Positions 5,360 to 5,761 of a stretch of 5,761 bases of DNA are shown piece after piece (position 1 is the first letter of the stretch; the number at the start of each line of letters is the position of its first letter). Both the position numbers and the translations under genes were made by a program. The stretch comes from an uncultured Oscillospiraceae bacterium (GTDB lineage Bacteria; Bacillota; Clostridia; Oscillospirales; Oscillospiraceae): NCBI GenBank assembly GCA_934636045.1, contig CAKTZP010000132.1:1-5761 (forward strand), in the 5' to 3' direction. The notes under the pieces were generated by a model. The model was not told the DNA's origin, searched no databases, and saw only the letters and a program-made list of their open reading frames with translations.

Positions 5360-5761
5360 ATAGAACGGCAATCAATGGATAACATTTTCTTTGAAAGGAA
5401 GGAAAATCATGAAACGACTTGCTGCGATATTGTTGGTGACGGCGGTTTTGGTTAGCATGGCTGGGTGCGGCGGGACACCGCCGGCTACGGAGACTTCGGC
5501 GGAGCCGACAGAGGCGACGCGCCCCAGCACGGCCAAGCCGGAGGAGACGACAGAACCACCGGTGCCGGAGGACACGGTGTATTCCTTTGAGGAGATGGAC
5601 TATTTTCTGACAATTCCCGGCACTTGGGAAGGCCGCTGCACTGTGGAACAGGATGGGCAATCCGTCCGGGTTTCGACGGATGGGGCGGTGAACTTCACCC
5701 TGCTGGCTGTGCCGAACGACGAGCAGGCGCAGCAGCACGAGAACGAGGTACAGGAGGCCGG
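5360..5761 (+). repeat. direct repeat, copy 2 (truncated by window end)
   Basis: This is the second copy of the segment at 3346-3747. The homology starts exactly at 5360 and continues to the last base of the window, so the full repeat is longer than 402 bp. Confidence 0.93.
5409..5761 (+). CDS. lipoprotein of unknown function, copy B (3' truncated by window)
   Basis: The first 117 codons of a second lipoprotein are present; the gene runs off the end. Lipobox MAGC with Cys20, the Thr/Glu/Pro linker and the start of module 1 (EEMDYFLTIPGTWEG) are as in copy A. Nine residues differ from copy A: F4L, I15V, L17M, L24P, A29T, T31A, L39P, R43K and Y66F. All lie in the signal peptide, linker or the first strand; residues 67-117 are identical. 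The leader of 49 nt with its ribosome binding site is also identical. It follows membrane paralogue 2 by 121 bp. The intact frame and the conservative changes argue that it is functional rather than a decaying copy. Because it is open at the end, whether it is full length cannot be told. Confidence 0.88.
   Translation, partial: MKRLAAILLVTAVLVSMAGCGGTPPATETSAEPTEATRPSTAKPEETTEPPVPEDTVYSFEEMDYFLTIPGTWEGRCTVEQDGQSVRVSTDGAVNFTLLAVPNDEQAQQHENEVQEA

Overview
The window looks like chromosomal DNA from a gut-type Clostridia bacterium, probably of the Oscillospiraceae/Ruminococcaceae group (inference). The evidence is an RpoD/SigA-type sigma factor tail, TTGACA/TATAAT-like promoters, strong GGAGG-type ribosome binding sites, a large Bacillus/Clostridia-type SRP RNA with an Alu domain, and short-signal lipoproteins with a Thr/Glu/Pro linker. 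No taxon name can be fixed from sequence alone.

Layout. Positions 1-1039 are a housekeeping block: the 3' end of rpoD, a sigma-A promoter, acpP (acyl carrier protein), then the large SRP RNA with a long terminal stem and a strong intrinsic terminator. SRP RNA starts about 25 nt after the acpP stop with no promoter I can see between them, so the two are probably made as one transcript and processed.

Positions 1040-1556 carry no convincing gene. They hold a four-copy tandem array of palindromic 'TCATTGCGAGG' repeats with a 53-54 bp period, a featureless AT-rich stretch, a very good extended -10 promoter and a roughly 146-nt leader.

Positions 1557-5761 are an accessory, cell-surface block. It begins with a 568-aa exported protein carrying an Amidase_6 (NlpC/P60- or CHAP-like cysteine peptidase/amidase) domain, whose central part is much more AT-rich than its flanks. 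Next come a 313-aa lipoprotein, two paralogous 137-aa four-helix membrane proteins about 52% identical to each other, and the start of a second lipoprotein that is a near copy of the first. The lipoprotein duplication (offset 2014 bp, about 95% identity over 402 nt) includes 49 nt of identical upstream DNA.

How the genes relate: rpoD, acpP and SRP RNA are unlinked core functions (transcription initiation, fatty acid synthesis, protein targeting). The downstream genes all encode exported or membrane products. The lipoprotein - membrane protein - membrane protein - lipoprotein order, all on the + strand with small gaps, suggests a locally expanding envelope cassette of unknown function. This cassette is the part of the window most likely to be undescribed; its biochemical role cannot be read from the sequence.
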